Below, piece after piece: positions 1-9,547 of a stretch of 64,000 bases of DNA. The translations under genes and the position numbers were made by a program. Source of the DNA: Micromonospora carbonacea (GTDB lineage Bacteria > Actinomycetota > Actinomycetes > Mycobacteriales > Micromonosporaceae); the NCBI RefSeq assembly GCF_014205165.1, contig NZ_JACHMZ010000001.1, positions 5,624,501 to 5,688,500 of the forward strand. Direction: 5' to 3'. Below the pieces are notes generated by a model, which saw only the letters and a program-made list of their open reading frames with translations, searched no databases and was not told the DNA's origin. Positions within the stretch are counted from its first letter, which is position 1. Every line of letters starts with the position of its first letter.

Positions 1-944
1 TCGCGGTGCCGCTGCTGCTGCTGGCCCTCGCCCCGCTGGCCCGGCCGGCGCGCGCCCGGCTCGCCGTCGCCGCGGTGTGCTGCCTGGTCATCGGGTTCGA
101 CGTGTCCGGCCTGAACCCGGCCGCGCTGTCCGGCGGGGCCACCCCCGCCCCGCCCGGCGCGGTCCGGGTCTTCTCCTGGAACACCGAGTACTGGTACGAC
201 GGCTCCGACCCGCAGCGCTTCCACGACTACCTGGCCGCCCAGCAGGCCGACGTCTACCTGCTCCAGGAGTACGTCGGCTGGGACCTGGACCGGCACCGTC
301 CGGTCCGGGTGGACCACGTCGCCGAGCTGCGCCGCCTCTTCCCCGACTACCAGGTGGTGGCCGTCGGGGAGCTGCTCACCATGTCCCGCCTTCCGATCGT
401 GGCCTCGCGGGCCCTGGACGGGCTGCCGTACCTGACCGACCCGGTCCGGCACGGGGTGCCGGCGGACTCGGACTTCGGCGACTACTACCGGCACAAGGTG
501 CTCCGCACCGACGTGCTCGTCGACGGCCGGGTGCTCTCCGTCTACAACGTGCACGTGCCGGTGCAGCTCGACATCTCGATGGACCCGACCGACGCCGAGT
601 TCACCGAGTTCATGCGGGCCCAGGAGGACCGCCGGCAGGCCCACTACCGGGCGCTGCGGGCCGACCTGGCGGGCAACGGCAACGGGCAGCTCGTCGCCGG
701 CGACTTCAACGCCACCTCGGCGATGGGCGAACTGCACGACCTCGCCGGTGGGATGACCGACGTGGCCGAGGCCAGCGGCCTGCTCTACCCGGCGTCCTGG
801 CCGGACGGCAAGCCGTGGTGGCGGCTGGACTGGGCGTTCGTCTCCGGCCCGATGCGGTCCCACGACTACCGGATGGTCGGCCCGCAGGGCCTCTCCGACC
901 ACCTCGGGCAGCGGTTCACCGTCTCCCTCACCGGCACCGGCTGA
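1..944 (+). CDS. Endonuclease/exonuclease/phosphatase family protein, 5' end cut off
   Basis: The reading frame is open at the left edge and ends at 942-944, so the N-terminus is missing. The visible part opens with hydrophobic, Ala/Leu-rich stretches that look like the last membrane segments of a multi-span anchor. An EEP fold follows: FSWNTEYW, then LLQEY with the metal-binding Glu, then NVHVP, GDFN, and a closing LSDH that would hold the catalytic His. Members cleave phosphodiester bonds in nucleic acids, phospholipids or inositol phosphates; the substrate cannot be told here. The catalytic domain probably faces outside the membrane. A strong hairpin follows the stop. Family assignment is firm, function is open. 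Confidence 0.85.
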   Translation, partial: AVPLLLLALAPLARPARARLAVAAVCCLVIGFDVSGLNPAALSGGATPAPPGAVRVFSWNTEYWYDGSDPQRFHDYLAAQQADVYLLQEYVGWDLDRHRPVRVDHVAELRRLFPDYQVVAVGELLTMSRLPIVASRALDGLPYLTDPVRHGVPADSDFGDYYRHKVLRTDVLVDGRVLSVYNVHVPVQLDISMDPTDAEFTEFMRAQEDRRQAHYRALRADLAGNGNGQLVAGDFNATSAMGELHDLAGGMTDVAEASGLLYPASWPDGKPWWRLDWAFVSGPMRSHDYRMVGPQGLSDHLGQRFTVSLTGTG

Positions 945-968
945 CCGGCACGCGCGGGCGGCGGCCGG

Positions 969-1009
969 CCCCGTCCCGCTCCCCCGCCCGGGGGAGCGGG
1001 ACGGGGTTT
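969..1009 (+). terminator. Intrinsic-type terminator hairpin
   Basis: A perfect 17-bp stem (969-985 with 990-1006) has a 4-nt loop and is followed by TTT. It lies 25 bp after the EEP-family stop and is the obvious terminator for that gene. Confidence 0.8.
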
Positions 1010-1022
1010 CTGCGTGGACACA

Positions 1023-1059
1023 CGGCGACCGGGCAGGGGATTCCCCTGCCCGGTCGCCG
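1023..1059 (-). terminator. Second hairpin, probable terminator of the aldo/keto reductase
   Basis: A perfect 17-bp stem (1023-1039 with 1043-1059) with a 3-nt loop lies 14 bp past the stop of the minus-strand aldo/keto reductase. With the hairpin at 969-1006 it makes two back-to-back terminators between convergent genes. There is no clear T-run on the minus strand. Confidence 0.65.
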
Positions 1060-1072
1060 ACGCGGGTCCGGT

Positions 1073-2026
1073 TCAGCAGGCCTCGTCGAGCCGCTTGCGC
1101 AGCTCGGTCGGCAGGTCCAGGTCGACCGCGGCGAGGGCCTCGTCGAGCTGCGCCACCGAGCTGACCCCGACGATCGGCACGATCGCCGGGTCCCCGCCGG
1201 TCAGCCAGCTCAGCACGACCTGGTTGACCGTGACGCCCAGCTCGTCCGCCACCTCCCGCAACGCCTGGAGCCGGCGCTCGGTGCCCGGGTGCTGGTAGTG
1301 CTCCGGCAGCGGCTTGTCCGGCCGGGTGTACGAGCCCCACAGCAGGGTGCTGTACGCGAACATGGTCAGGCCCCGGCTGCGGACCAGGTCCAGCAGCTCG
1401 TCGCTGGCGTGCACGTGCCCGCCCTCGGGCAGCGCCGTCGCCGGCCGGGGCAGCAGGTAGGAGTAGCGCTGCTGCACCGCCGTGTACGGCGTCCAGCCCC
1501 GCGCCTCGGCCAACGCCCGGGTCTCGGCCAGCCGCCAGGCGGCGTGGTTGCTGGCCCCCAGCGTGCGGACCTTCCCCTCGGTCACCGCCTCGTGGAACGT
1601 CGCCAGGGTCTGCTCGTCGGGGGTGTCGCGGTCCTCCCGGTGCGAGTAGTACAGGTCCAGGTGGTCCACGCCGAGCCGCTGGAGCGAGCCGGCGAGCTGC
1701 GTGCGGATCACCTCCGGGGCGAGCCCCTCGGCCCCGCCGTTCGCCCCCGGCCCGGAGCCCACCTTCGACGCCAGCACCAGGCCGTCCCGGCCGCCCCGGC
1801 GGGCCAGCCACCGGCCGAGCACCGTCTCGCTCTCGCCGCCGACCCCGCCGGGGACCCAGAACGAGTAGCAGTTCGCGGTGTCGATGGTGGTGCCGCCCGC
1901 CTCGACGAAGCGGTCCAGGATCGCGAACGAGGTCTCCTCGTCCACTTCGGTGCCGAACGCCATCGCGCCGAGGCAGAGCTGGCTGACCTGGATCCCCGCG
2001 CCGCCGGACAACTCGCGTTGCCTCAT
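1073..2026 (-). CDS. Aldo/keto reductase
   Basis: A 317-residue NADPH-dependent oxidoreductase of the aldo/keto reductase superfamily, of the type close to the Tas/YajO and voltage-channel beta-subunit-like groups. The start at 2026 has a GGGAGGG ribosome site 5 nt upstream; the open frame continues further but without family similarity. Visible are the N-terminal SQLCLGAMAFG strand, DTANCYSFW with the catalytic Tyr, the Lys in LASKVG, and YYSHRED where the family usually has a His. The C-terminal nucleotide-binding part reads VSSVAQLDEALAAVDL. The physiological aldehyde or ketone is unknown. It stands alone and is convergent with the EEP gene. Confidence 0.88.
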   Translation of the reverse strand: MRQRELSGGAGIQVSQLCLGAMAFGTEVDEETSFAILDRFVEAGGTTIDTANCYSFWVPGGVGGESETVLGRWLARRGGRDGLVLASKVGSGPGANGGAEGLAPEVIRTQLAGSLQRLGVDHLDLYYSHREDRDTPDEQTLATFHEAVTEGKVRTLGASNHAAWRLAETRALAEARGWTPYTAVQQRYSYLLPRPATALPEGGHVHASDELLDLVRSRGLTMFAYSTLLWGSYTRPDKPLPEHYQHPGTERRLQALREVADELGVTVNQVVLSWLTGGDPAIVPIVGVSSVAQLDEALAAVDLDLPTELRKRLDEAC

Positions 2027-2255
2027 GAGTCCCTCCCAGAGTGTGACGGATCGTCGCGCCCAGGATAGGGACGACGACCCGCCGCAGGCCCGCTCCGGAT
2101 CGATATCTACGACCTTCGGCGCAGGACAGATGGCACCCAGGGCGCATCTGTGCCGGCGGCGGACGTCGCCACCTTGTTGCCGTCGTCGCCGGCTTCCTAC
2201 AGTCGCCGCAGGGCACCGGCCACACCGGTGCGGCGCCCGGAAGGAGGATGACACC

Positions 2256-3455
2256 ATGCGGGTCGGCCTGGTTCCCGGCGTGTGGTCGTACGGCCTCGGC
2301 TCGGTCTCCACCGTGCTCTCCGTGTACGAGGCGGTTCGCCTCGCGGGGCACACGCCGGTGCTGTTCGCCAGCCCACACTTCCGGCCGCTGCTGGACCGGC
2401 TGGGCGTGCCGGCGGTGCCGATCCCCGGGCCGGACGCCGCGCCGTACCCCGACGCGGCGACCGCCCTGCGCCTGGACGACCTGCTGTCCCGGTCCGCATA
2501 CGCCGACGCCGACCTGGTGGAGACCGTCCTGGCCGCGCAGCTGCGGGAGTTCCGGGCCCGCCGGGTGCAGGTGCTGTTCCACGACTACGACCTGACCACC
2601 GTGGTCGCCGGGTCGCTCGCCGGCATCCCCGTGGTCACCCCGGTCACCTGGCCGGACCACCGGCTCTTCGGGCGGGGCAGCGACGGGTGGGCGCCGGTGG
2701 ACACCCGGGCGCTGGCCGCCTTCCGCCCGGCGTTGAGCCGCAGCCGGGCGCCGGAGCCCCAGTCCCTGTCGGAGGTGCTCTTCACCTGGAGCACCCGCCT
2801 GGTCTATCCGCTGTCGCCCGAGATGGACCCGCTGGTCGCGCGGCACAGCACCGGCGAGTACGTCGGCCAGCTCACCGCGGCGTCCCTGGACCGGCACCTC
2901 GTCACCGGGCCGGCGGACTGGCCCCGGCCGGGGCAGCGCGGGCTGCTGGCCTACACCAGCGGCCCGCCGATGGACGCCGACTGGTACTACCGGCACTGCC
3001 TCGCGGCGTTCGAGGGCACGGACGTCGACGTGCTGATCGCCTCGGGCAGCACCGACACGGCCCCGCCCCGGGTGTCGCCGCGCGGCAACGTGCAGGCGTG
3101 GCCGCTGCTGCCGCTGCGCAACCTGCTCGGGCGGGCCAGGGCGCTGCTCTGCCACGGTGGCCGGGGCACGCTCGCCAGCGCGGTGCACGCCGGCGTTCCG
3201 CTGCTGGTCTTCCCCGGCGGGGACCCGGAGCGCGAGTACTTCGCCGACATGCTGGCCCGGCAGGGCCTGGCCGCCAACTGCGGGGACGACGACTGGCGGC
3301 CGGAGCGGCTGCGGGAGCTCGTCGACCGCGCCGGCACCGTCCGGCCGTCCCGGCCCGCCCGGGCCGCCGCGCCGCCGACCGGGCCGTCCCGCGTCGTCTC
3401 GATCATGCAGGAGCTGACCGCCGACCCGGTCCGGCTGCTGTCGCGCGCCGGCTGA
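2256..3455 (+). CDS. UDP-glycosyltransferase-like protein (GT1 / macrolide-type fold)
   Basis: A 399-residue GT-B glycosyltransferase. The start has AAGGAGG 5-11 nt upstream. The N-terminal Rossmann domain begins MRVGLVPGVWSYG, and the acceptor loop contains VLFHDYD. The C-terminal donor site reads LCHGGRGTLASAVHAGVP followed by FPGGDPERE, matching the family's signature His-Gly-Gly and terminal acidic residue. Such enzymes glycosylate small molecules, often polyketides. Transcription runs directly into the AdoMet-decarboxylase-like gene 36 bp downstream, suggesting a two-gene unit. It is 50 kb from the macrolide cluster, so a role in macrolide glycosylation or inactivation would be guesswork. 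Confidence 0.82.
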   Translation: MRVGLVPGVWSYGLGSVSTVLSVYEAVRLAGHTPVLFASPHFRPLLDRLGVPAVPIPGPDAAPYPDAATALRLDDLLSRSAYADADLVETVLAAQLREFRARRVQVLFHDYDLTTVVAGSLAGIPVVTPVTWPDHRLFGRGSDGWAPVDTRALAAFRPALSRSRAPEPQSLSEVLFTWSTRLVYPLSPEMDPLVARHSTGEYVGQLTAASLDRHLVTGPADWPRPGQRGLLAYTSGPPMDADWYYRHCLAAFEGTDVDVLIASGSTDTAPPRVSPRGNVQAWPLLPLRNLLGRARALLCHGGRGTLASAVHAGVPLLVFPGGDPEREYFADMLARQGLAANCGDDDWRPERLRELVDRAGTVRPSRPARAAAPPTGPSRVVSIMQELTADPVRLLSRAG

Positions 3456-3491
3456 CCCCACCGACCTCCGACCGACAAGGAGAACCGACCG

Positions 3492-3953
3492 ATGACCGGG
3501 CACCCTGGTGACCATCCGACCGACGACCACTACGGGGACGAGCTGACCCTGCGGCTGTCCGCGGTGACCGACACGCGCGCCCTGGACGACGGCGAGGCCC
3601 TGCACACCTTCATGCGCGACCTCGTCGCCCGCATCGGCATGACCGTGATCGCCGGGCCGCTGGTCGCCAGCGAGGACGGCCCGCCGCACCAGGCCGGCAA
3701 GTCGGCCGTGGTGATCCTCGCCGAGTCGCACGCCGCCATCCACACCTATCCGGGGCTGCGGGAGGTGTTCGTGAACATCTTCTCCTGCAAGCCGTTCCGC
3801 GAGGCCGACGTCCTCGACGAGCTGGCCGGGCTGGTGGGCGGGTTCGAGATCAGTGAGCGGTCCCTGACCCGCCGGGGCGAGAACTGGCCCCGCGCGCTCG
3901 GGCCGGCGGTCCGGCTGTGGCGCGGTCAGCGGCTCGCGGCGGTGAGCGCCTGA
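3492..3953 (+). CDS. S-adenosylmethionine decarboxylase-like proenzyme (SpeH type)
   Basis: A 153-residue protein resembling the small bacterial AdoMet decarboxylases that self-cleave to make a pyruvoyl cofactor. The hallmark stretch is present: Glu78-Ser79-His80 (expected cleavage between 78 and 79), His84 in the IHTYP motif and Cys99 in NIFSCKPF. These match the pyruvoyl-forming Ser, processing His and catalytic Cys of the family, though Cys is normally followed by Gly. The product would be decarboxylated AdoMet, an aminopropyl donor for polyamines. No aminopropyltransferase lies next to it; its only partner is the glycosyltransferase 36 bp upstream. AAGGAG precedes the start. Confidence 0.75.
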   Translation: MTGHPGDHPTDDHYGDELTLRLSAVTDTRALDDGEALHTFMRDLVARIGMTVIAGPLVASEDGPPHQAGKSAVVILAESHAAIHTYPGLREVFVNIFSCKPFREADVLDELAGLVGGFEISERSLTRRGENWPRALGPAVRLWRGQRLAAVSA

Positions 3954-3982
3954 CGGCCGGGCGTGGACGGGGGGTGGTTCCG

Positions 3983-4138
3983 GAAGTTTCGAGAATCCGG
4001 ATCCGGGTCGCCGCTCCCACCCGGCGGCACCGCATGACCATGCGGAACGCGGCCCCGGCACGCGGCCGGCAGCCGGCCGGAGTCACCCCCCGACCCCGAA
4101 CCGAAGGAGGAGAAGTTTCGGGAATATTTCGGAAAGTC
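3983..4138 (+). promoter_or_regulatory. Repeated GAAGTTTC operator-like boxes upstream of the xylanase
   Basis: GAAGTTTCGAGAAT at 3983-3996 recurs as GAAGTTTCGGGAAT at 4112-4125, and a third half-site (ATTTCGGAAAG) follows at 4126-4136. Similar GAAA/TTTC inverted boxes are bound by LacI-type sugar repressors in front of actinobacterial xylanase genes. The downstream boxes touch the proposed -35 element, as expected for a repressor site. No regulator gene for it is seen here. Confidence 0.55.
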
Positions 4139-4139
4139 G

Positions 4140-5388
<1,249 letters not shown>

Positions 5389-5408
5389 CCCCGGCCCGGA
5401 CGTACCAG

Positions 5409-5445
5409 ACGGGTGGCGTGCCGGCCGAGCCGGCGCGCCACCCGT
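5409..5445. terminator. Bidirectional terminator between xylanase and MerR gene
   Basis: A 17-bp stem (5409-5425 with 5429-5445, one mismatch) with a 3-nt loop lies midway between two convergent genes and can serve both. Confidence 0.7.
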
Positions 5446-5463
5446 CGCCGCACGCGGCGCGGT

Positions 5464-6048
5464 TCACGGGGTCGGCGTGGCCATGGTCTGCAGCCCGACC
5501 CGCAACGCCTCGACGACGAGGTCGAGCAGCTCCTCCCGGTGCGAGACTCCGCCGGGCACCAGGCGGAGCAGCTCCGCGCCCACCCGGCTGAGCAGCTCGT
5601 CGGCGAGTGGCGCGATCGCGGTCACCGAGCCGGCGAGCACGTGCAGCACCTCGGTCAGCGGAGCGTCCGGCCTGCTCGCAACCCGTGCGGCCAGCACCGC
5701 ACGGGCGCCCCGGACGCCGAACGCGCCGTCCGGACGCGGCAGGAGGACGCCGCTGTCGATCAACGGGCGGATCAGGCTCGGGTCGGCGCGCAGCACCTGG
5801 TCGATCGTCCGCTCCGGCAGGATGAACTTGCCGATCACCCCGTCCGGGTCGATCAGGGCGCAGATCGTCTCCAGGGAGAGGCCCCGCCCTTGCAGGAGCG
5901 CCACGGTCCGCATCCGGTTGAGGTGGGGAAGGTCGTAGTAGGGCGTCCTGCCGATCCGGTTCGGCGGCTGCAACAACCCACGGGTGTGGTAGGAGCGGAT
6001 GGTCCGTGGGGTGAGCCAGACCTCGGCCGCGAGCTGATCTATGGTCAT
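5464..6048 (-). CDS. MerR-family transcriptional regulator
   Basis: A 194-residue regulator. The N-terminal winged helix-turn-helix is clear: MTIDQLAAEVWLTPRTIRSYHTRGLL, then the wing around YYDLPHLNRMR and the LLQGRGLSLETI helix. The remaining 130 residues form a helical effector/dimer domain with no metal-binding Cys, so it is not a mercury- or copper-type sensor. I chose the ATG at 6048; a TTG one codon upstream is possible. The gene is convergent with the xylanase and faces a 1-kb gene-free stretch. Its target is unknown; MerR proteins often control their own divergent promoter. Confidence 0.87.
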   Translation of the reverse strand: MTIDQLAAEVWLTPRTIRSYHTRGLLQPPNRIGRTPYYDLPHLNRMRTVALLQGRGLSLETICALIDPDGVIGKFILPERTIDQVLRADPSLIRPLIDSGVLLPRPDGAFGVRGARAVLAARVASRPDAPLTEVLHVLAGSVTAIAPLADELLSRVGAELLRLVPGGVSHREELLDLVVEALRVGLQTMATPTP

Positions 6049-7071
6049 CAATATAATCCCCTACCTCCGCTCGTTGCCGCAGCAGCCCGACGCCCGGATG
6101 ACGGCCGGGCCCGGTGAGCCTCGGCCCGCCCGCCTTCCTCCGGAGCGCGGCAGCACGTCCGGGGGATCGACGGATCGCCGACCGTCGGCACGGACCCACC
6201 GATGCCGACGGAGGGGACCGGGCAGCCCGCCGGGCGCACACCGAGTGGTTTACGCCGGAGCCCGTCGGACGACATTCCCCATCCCCCGGACCGTGATTGT
6301 GGCAGCGCCGCTATAAGCAAAACATAAAGGGCGCGCAGGCGTTCGTCGCGCCCGTCGCCCACGCCTGGACGAATGCCACCAACCGGCCGCCCCGGCGATA
6401 CGCGTAAGACACCCGGGCCGAGCACAACACGCCACCCCGCGATGTACGTGATGCATACCCGGCGGCGCTTCGCGACCCAAAAAGGCCCTACGGCGCAATG
6501 TCACTTCTTTGGTCACACCCGGATACACCCGGCCCGCGGCAGCCTCCGGCCAGGCGGGCACCTCCGGCCAGGCGGAGAAGCCGACCCCCCGCCCGGACAC
6601 CTGCGGGAAAGCTCACCGTAGGCGGCCGGGACCAGCAGGCCCGGCCGCGCGCCGCCGAGTTCCCACGCCTCGACGGACAACCGGACGGCGTCAACCCCGG
6701 CGGGTCAATTATCCACGCCGCGCAATTCTTGCGTCGCCCGCCGCCCGTGCCCAACCGAGGGAATCCGCGCATCCGAGCCGACGGCGTCCACATCGGCCCA
6801 GCGACCAATCATTCGCCCACATTGATCCCGCTCGTCGAATTCGACGCATCATCCGACACCCGCCGAACAGTTGTCGGTCGATGGGTTGAAAGGGTGAGCG
6901 GACCAACCCTTCGGACCATCGCCGAAGGATGATCGGCTGACAAGAATCGCCCTGCACATTCACCTCGCCGCATGTCGCGGAAAGGATCGCTTCCATTTAT
7001 TTGAGCCTCGCCGGTTGCTGCCGATGCTTGTCGGTGTCCGTCCCCCACGAGGGCTCCATGGAGGTCCCAGG
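6049..7071. other. Long intergenic region, no gene found
   Basis: Open frames here overlap on both strands, lack ribosome sites and have no protein-like composition. The stretch is less GC-rich than its surroundings around 6290-6340 and 6700-6870. It contains a 7-bp hairpin (6908-6914 with 6922-6928) about 145 bp ahead of the secreted-protein gene. It should hold the promoters of the MerR gene and of the gene at 7072. Confidence 0.5.
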
Positions 7072-7518
7072 ATGAACGTTCCGACCAAGCTCCGGCGCGA
7101 CGGCCAGAGCATCCGCACTCTCCTGCTCCAGCTGACGCTGGCGGTAGCGATGATCTTCGCGGCCACCGCGGTGGCCGCGCCCGCCCAGGCCGGTCCCAAG
7201 ACGGCGCCCACCGCCGGCACCGAGGCCGCGGTCGGTTCGGCCGCCGCGCCGACCGCCGTGCCGTCCGGGGCCAAGGTGCTCGGCAAGGACTCGGTGTTCG
7301 GGCCGGCGGCGTCCTACAGCTACAACGTGTACTACTACGCGCCCAACTACGTCGAGGCCTACTACACCGTCTACTCGGGAGCGGTCAGCTTCGGCGTGTA
7401 CTGCGCGGGCTGGGGCTGGGTCGACGGCCCCTACGTCGGGGTCGGCTCCTGGTTCAGCTGGGTCGACTGCGGCGGGTACGGGCCGGCGACCGCGTTCCGG
7501 TTCCTGACCATCGGCTGA
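7072..7518 (+). CDS. Small secreted aromatic/glycine-rich protein, unknown function
   Basis: A 148-residue protein that I do not recognise. GGAGGT lies 7 nt before the ATG. A Sec-type signal peptide (Arg-rich start, hydrophobic core at about 16-38, APAQA cleavage motif near residue 40) is followed by an Ala/Thr/Pro stretch. The last 60 residues are very rich in Tyr, Trp and Gly and hold two Cys (in VYCAGWGW and VDCGGYG) that could form one disulfide. The protein ends shortly after. It is monocistronic and has its own terminator. Such composition suggests a small beta-rich surface or carbohydrate-interacting domain, but that is a guess. Confidence 0.8.
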   Translation: MNVPTKLRRDGQSIRTLLLQLTLAVAMIFAATAVAAPAQAGPKTAPTAGTEAAVGSAAAPTAVPSGAKVLGKDSVFGPAASYSYNVYYYAPNYVEAYYTVYSGAVSFGVYCAGWGWVDGPYVGVGSWFSWVDCGGYGPATAFRFLTIG

Positions 7519-7546
7519 TTCCGAACCCGCTCGATCGACAGCAGGT

Positions 7547-7576
7547 GCGGCCCCCCGGTTCTCCCCGGGGGGCCGC
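7547..7576 (+). terminator. Terminator hairpin after the small secreted protein
   Basis: A perfect 12-bp GC-rich stem (7547-7558 with 7565-7576) with a 6-nt loop, 29 bp past the stop and upstream of the convergent permease 3' end. Confidence 0.65.
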
Positions 7577-7646
7577 CCCCGTGCCCGCGTCGAACCGGCC
7601 CGGCCACCGGCGGCCCGGCCCACCACCCGGCGGCCGGCGCCGGCGG

Positions 7647-8858
7647 TCAGTTCGTGTTCAGCGCCTCGGTCGGCGCCAGCCGGGCGGCCCGGACCGCCGG
7701 GTAGACACCCGCCAGCACACCGGTGCCGACCGCCACCGCGAGCCCACCGAGCAGGGCCGTCGGCGGCAGGACGGCCGGCCACCGCTCGACGACGGCGTAG
7801 CCGGCGGTGACCGCCGCGCCGAGCAGGATTCCCAGCGCGCCGCCGATGCCGGTGAGCAGCACGGACTCGGCCAGAAACTGACTGGCGACGTGCCCGCGGC
7901 TGGCACCGAGCGCCCGGCGCAGCCCGATCTCCCGGCGGCGTTCGAGCACCGAAATGATCATCGTGTTGGCCACGCCGATCCCGCCGACCAGCAGCGCGAC
8001 CGCGCCGAGCCCCAGGAACAACGAGGAGTACGCCTGCTCGACCAGACGCTGCGCGGCCAGCGCGTCGGACGGCCGGGAGACGAGCACCTCCTCGGGCCGC
8101 TGCGGGTTCGCCGTACGCCCGAGGACCGCCCGCACGTCGTCGACAGCCTCGTCGTCCACCCGGACGAAGATCGCCTGGGGACGCCCGTCGAAGCCGAGGT
8201 GGCGCTGCGCCGCCGGCCAGCCGACCAGGACCGAGTTGTCGATCTCCGGCGCGAGTGGGAGCCGGTCCAGCACCCCGACGGTGACGTACCAGCGGTCGTT
8301 GATCCAGACCGGCGGGGCCGGTTCCCCCGGGTGCGGCTCGATGCCCAGCAGCTCGCTGGCCCGCGCGCCCAGCACCACTGCCGGATACTGCTCGGTGACC
8401 CGGTCGAGGAACACCCCGGCGCGCATCGTCGACCTCAGCACGGTCGGCAGGTCGAGCCGGGCGGCGGCGACCGCGAGGCCGTTGGTCTCGCCCTCCGGCA
8501 CCAGGTTGGTCCGCCGCACCCTGGCCGAGGTGTAGCCGATGGCGGAGGCCGACTGCACCGGTGCGATGCGCTGGATCATCGGCACCGACTCCGCGGGAAG
8601 CTGCGCCCGCTCCCCGGTGACCAGGTTCTGGCCGGGCGTGACGGTGAGCAGGTTCGGCCCGAGCGCGGCCAGCCCCGCCCGTACCGCGGCCTGGTTGGAC
8701 GCCGGGATCCCGAGCACCGCGATCAGGGCGGCGATGCCGATGGTGATCCCGAGGGCCGCCAGCACCGTGCGCGCCGGGCGGGCCCGGATGCCGACGGTGG
8801 CGAGCCCGATCAGGTCGGGCACCGACAGCCGGGCGGGCGGTGGCAGTCGTACGGTCAT
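7647..8858 (-). CDS. MacB/FtsX-type ABC transporter permease
   Basis: A 403-residue permease of the MacB type. An N-terminal membrane helix ([19 protein letters not shown]) is followed by a large extracytoplasmic domain of about 220 residues. Three C-terminal helices then form an FtsX domain with the [15 protein letters not shown] coupling motif. Its ATG overlaps the ATPase stop by the ATGA arrangement, and the operon order is lipoprotein, adaptor, ATPase, permease. MacB-like complexes use ATP to move substrates or lipoproteins mechanically rather than through a classical channel. The substrate is not evident; antibiotic or cell-envelope peptide efflux is typical. Confidence 0.92.
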   Translation of the reverse strand: MTVRLPPPARLSVPDLIGLATVGIRARPARTVLAALGITIGIAALIAVLGIPASNQAAVRAGLAALGPNLLTVTPGQNLVTGERAQLPAESVPMIQRIAPVQSASAIGYTSARVRRTNLVPEGETNGLAVAAARLDLPTVLRSTMRAGVFLDRVTEQYPAVVLGARASELLGIEPHPGEPAPPVWINDRWYVTVGVLDRLPLAPEIDNSVLVGWPAAQRHLGFDGRPQAIFVRVDDEAVDDVRAVLGRTANPQRPEEVLVSRPSDALAAQRLVEQAYSSLFLGLGAVALLVGGIGVANTMIISVLERRREIGLRRALGASRGHVASQFLAESVLLTGIGGALGILLGAAVTAGYAVVERWPAVLPPTALLGGLAVAVGTGVLAGVYPAVRAARLAPTEALNTN

Positions 8859-9547
8859 CCGGTCACCGTGCCCGGCCGCGTCACGTCGGCGCGGATCCGC
8901 CCGTCGAGCATCTCCACCCGGCGGGGGAACCGGCCGGCGATGCCGAGATCGTGCGTGATCACCACGATCGTGGTGCCCTCGGCGTTGAGCTCCCGGAGCA
9001 GGCCGAGCACCTCCGCGCCCACCCGGGAGTCGAGGTTGCCGGTGGGCTCGTCGGCCAGCACGATGCTGGGACGGTTCACCACGGCCCTTGCGATCGCGAC
9101 CCGTTGCCGTTCCCCGCCGGACAGCTCGGTCGGCAGGTGGTCGGCCCGGTGCGTGAGCCCGACCCGGGCGAGGGCCTCGTCCGCGCGGGCGCGCCGCAGC
9201 CGGGCGGGGACGCCCCGGTAGAGCTGCGCCGTGACCAGGTTGTCCCGGGCGCTCAACCCGTCGGTCAGGTGGAACGACTGGAAGACGAACCCGATCCACG
9301 ACGCCCGCAACGCGGAGAGCCGGCGGTCGGTCAGCCGGTCGACCCGGTGGCCGTTGACCGACACCGTCCCGGCCGTGGCCCGGTCGAGGGTGCCCATCAG
9401 GTGCAACATGGTCGACTTGCCGGAACCGGACGGCCCGACGACGGCGATCATCTCCCCCTCGTGCACGCGGAGGTGCGCCGCCCGAAGCGCGTGGACCCCG
9501 CCCGGATAGGTCCTGGAGGCGTTCTCCAACTCCAGCACGGCGGTCAT
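8855..9547 (-). CDS. ABC transporter ATP-binding protein (MacB/LolD type)
   Basis: A 230-residue ATPase with all motifs intact: Walker [11 protein letters not shown]-loop in FVFQSFHL, signature [14 protein letters not shown], Walker [13 protein letters not shown] and the switch His in VITHD. The size and the TGNLD sequence are typical of MacB/LolD-class ATPases that pair with FtsX-type permeases. The ATG overlaps the stop of the adaptor gene by 4 bp, and its own stop overlaps the permease start. The three proteins are therefore made in coupled fashion. It energises the export system from the cytoplasm. Confidence 0.95.
   Translation of the reverse strand: MTAVLELENASRTYPGGVHALRAAHLRVHEGEMIAVVGPSGSGKSTMLHLMGTLDRATAGTVSVNGHRVDRLTDRRLSALRASWIGFVFQSFHLTDGLSARDNLVTAQLYRGVPARLRRARADEALARVGLTHRADHLPTELSGGERQRVAIARAVVNRPSIVLADEPTGNLDSRVGAEVLGLLRELNAEGTTIVVITHDLGIAGRFPRRVEMLDGRIRADVTRPGTVTG

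Noticed and set aside
77..2068. 663-aa plus-strand frame through the EEP and aldo/keto reductase genes
   Set aside because: It is a GC-rich shadow: Arg/Pro/Gly-biased, with no domain, and runs antisense to or out of frame with two clear genes and through two terminators.
2256..3455. Macrolide-inactivating glycosyltransferase belonging to the macrolide cluster
   Set aside because: It is over 40 kb from the cluster, separated by unrelated loci, and is paired with an AdoMet-decarboxylase-like gene. Only the general fold supports the idea.
8859..9299. N-terminal extension of the ABC permease
   Set aside because: The extra residues are Arg/Pro/Gly-rich and lie inside the ATPase gene. The ATG at 8858 overlaps the ATPase stop exactly.
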